From: Chloroflexia bacterium
GTDB taxonomy: Bacteria; Chloroflexota; Chloroflexia; Thermomicrobiales; JALYUS01
Length of the DNA stretch: 14,368 nt
Assembly: GCA_025924435.1 (NCBI GenBank)
Contig: JAICIL010000086.1
Coordinates: 1-14,368, forward strand
Direction of reading: 5' to 3'
Below are positions 14,175 to 14,368 of the stretch, piece after piece. Under the pieces are notes generated by a model. The model saw nothing but the letters and a program-made list of their open reading frames with translations. It did no database searches and was not told where the DNA came from. The position numbers and the translations under genes were made by a program. Each line of letters begins with the position of its first letter. The stretch's first letter is position 1.

Positions 14175-14203
14175 TTGACAAAACGCCCGCCACGCCCTAG
14201 TAT
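14175..14203 (+). promoter_or_regulatory. Near-consensus sigma-70 type promoter driving the T-box leader
   Basis: A perfect TTGACA (14175-14180), a 17-bp spacer and TAGTAT (14198-14203). Transcription would start near 14210, just before T-box Stem I. It starts 20 bp after the lipoprotein stop, so the next gene is an independent unit. Confidence 0.75.
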
Positions 14204-14209
14204 CATCGT

Positions 14210-14368
14210 CAACAAACGACGCACGAGCGACGTTGAACCGGACGAGTAGCCGTCCTGGCGCGGCACGCAGCGATCCCGATAATTGGTGTGAATCGGGAAG
14301 GCCGACGCGGACGAGTGAATGGACCGGGGAGTCGCCCCCCGAAACGCGGAAGCGGAGTAGTCGGGGCC
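14210..14368 (+). promoter_or_regulatory. T-box leader, Stem I with UGG (Trp) specifier, cut by the right edge
   Basis: An RNA leader that senses uncharged tRNA. The base of Stem I pairs CGAC (14228-14231) and CCGG (14238-14241) with CCGG (14324-14327) and GTCG (14331-14334), with GA-rich loops compatible with a kink-turn. The specifier loop has AGTA (14245-14248) opposite GAA (14317-14319), then UGG (14320-14322) and ACC, the usual GAA-specifier-ACC order. Above it CGTCC pairs with GGACG (14251-14255, 14309-14313) and CGGC with GCCG. The distal part has the conserved CAGCGA (14268-14273) and GGTG (14285-14288) around the perfect helix TCCCGAT/ATCGGGA (14274-14298). CCCCGA/TCGGGG (14337-14366) begins a further stem. 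The T-loop and antiterminator lie beyond the window. UGG predicts tRNA-Trp; the register GGA (Gly) is less likely. Confidence 0.85.

Noticed and set aside
14175..14206. Alternative promoter reading TTGACA with TATCAT at 14201
   Set aside because: The spacer would be 20 bp. TAGTAT at 14198 gives the optimal 17 bp.
14210..14368. tRNA gene or other structured RNA at the right edge
   Set aside because: There is no cloverleaf or CCA-type acceptor. The AGTA/GAA-specifier-ACC, CAGCGA and GGTG elements fit T-box Stem I.

Overview
The window is about 14.4 kb of GC-rich bacterial chromosome with densely packed, mostly complete genes. I recognise 12 intact or edge-cut protein genes, one decayed toxin-antitoxin pair, a T-box leader at the right edge, several near-consensus sigma-70 type promoters and a family of long imperfect palindromes. 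Gene content suggests a Chloroflexota (Thermomicrobia-like) or similar GC-rich soil or thermal lineage: an FTR1/EfeO-cupredoxin iron pair, a choice-of-anchor-Q surface protein, a DgoD-like enolase-superfamily enzyme, a DHA2 exporter and a T-box. This is an inference from style; no rRNA or other phylogenetic marker is present.

Left block (1-4309). An acyl-CoA dehydrogenase and a CaiB/BaiF CoA-transferase (cut by the left edge) read leftwards from a clear promoter at 2324-2352, probably as a catabolic acyl-CoA operon. A 2,3-bisphosphoglycerate-dependent type phosphoglycerate mutase reads rightwards from the same intergenic region. It converges on a D-galactonate-dehydratase-like enzyme, with a hairpin between the two stop codons.

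Middle block (4505-9470), all leftward: a P-loop ATPase related to secretion ATPases, a universal stress protein, the remains of an antitoxin and a PIN/DUF3368 toxin, a DUSP23-like protein phosphatase, a SAM methyltransferase and a 14-helix DHA2 exporter. The last two are 25 bp apart and look co-transcribed.

Right block (9643-14368). A DUF421/YetF membrane protein is divergent from the ATPase. A large secreted Gly-rich beta-helix/IPT surface protein reads leftwards. An iron uptake pair (EfeU permease and EfeO-type cupredoxin lipoprotein) reads rightwards. The window ends in a textbook promoter followed by T-box Stem I whose specifier reads UGG (Trp), so a tryptophan gene such as trpS or trp biosynthesis or transport is predicted just past the right edge.

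The most unusual features are the four long palindromes at about 934-1066, 4354-4485, 8461-8575 and 10274-10383. Their arms are built of heptamer-like units at 8-10 bp spacing. Each copy uses its own heptamer in both arms (CGCAGAG, CGCAAAG or CACCAAG), so the palindrome is preserved while the sequence changes. Three of them fill most of the gap between co-directional genes. I did not find a clear new multi-gene defence or biosynthetic system.
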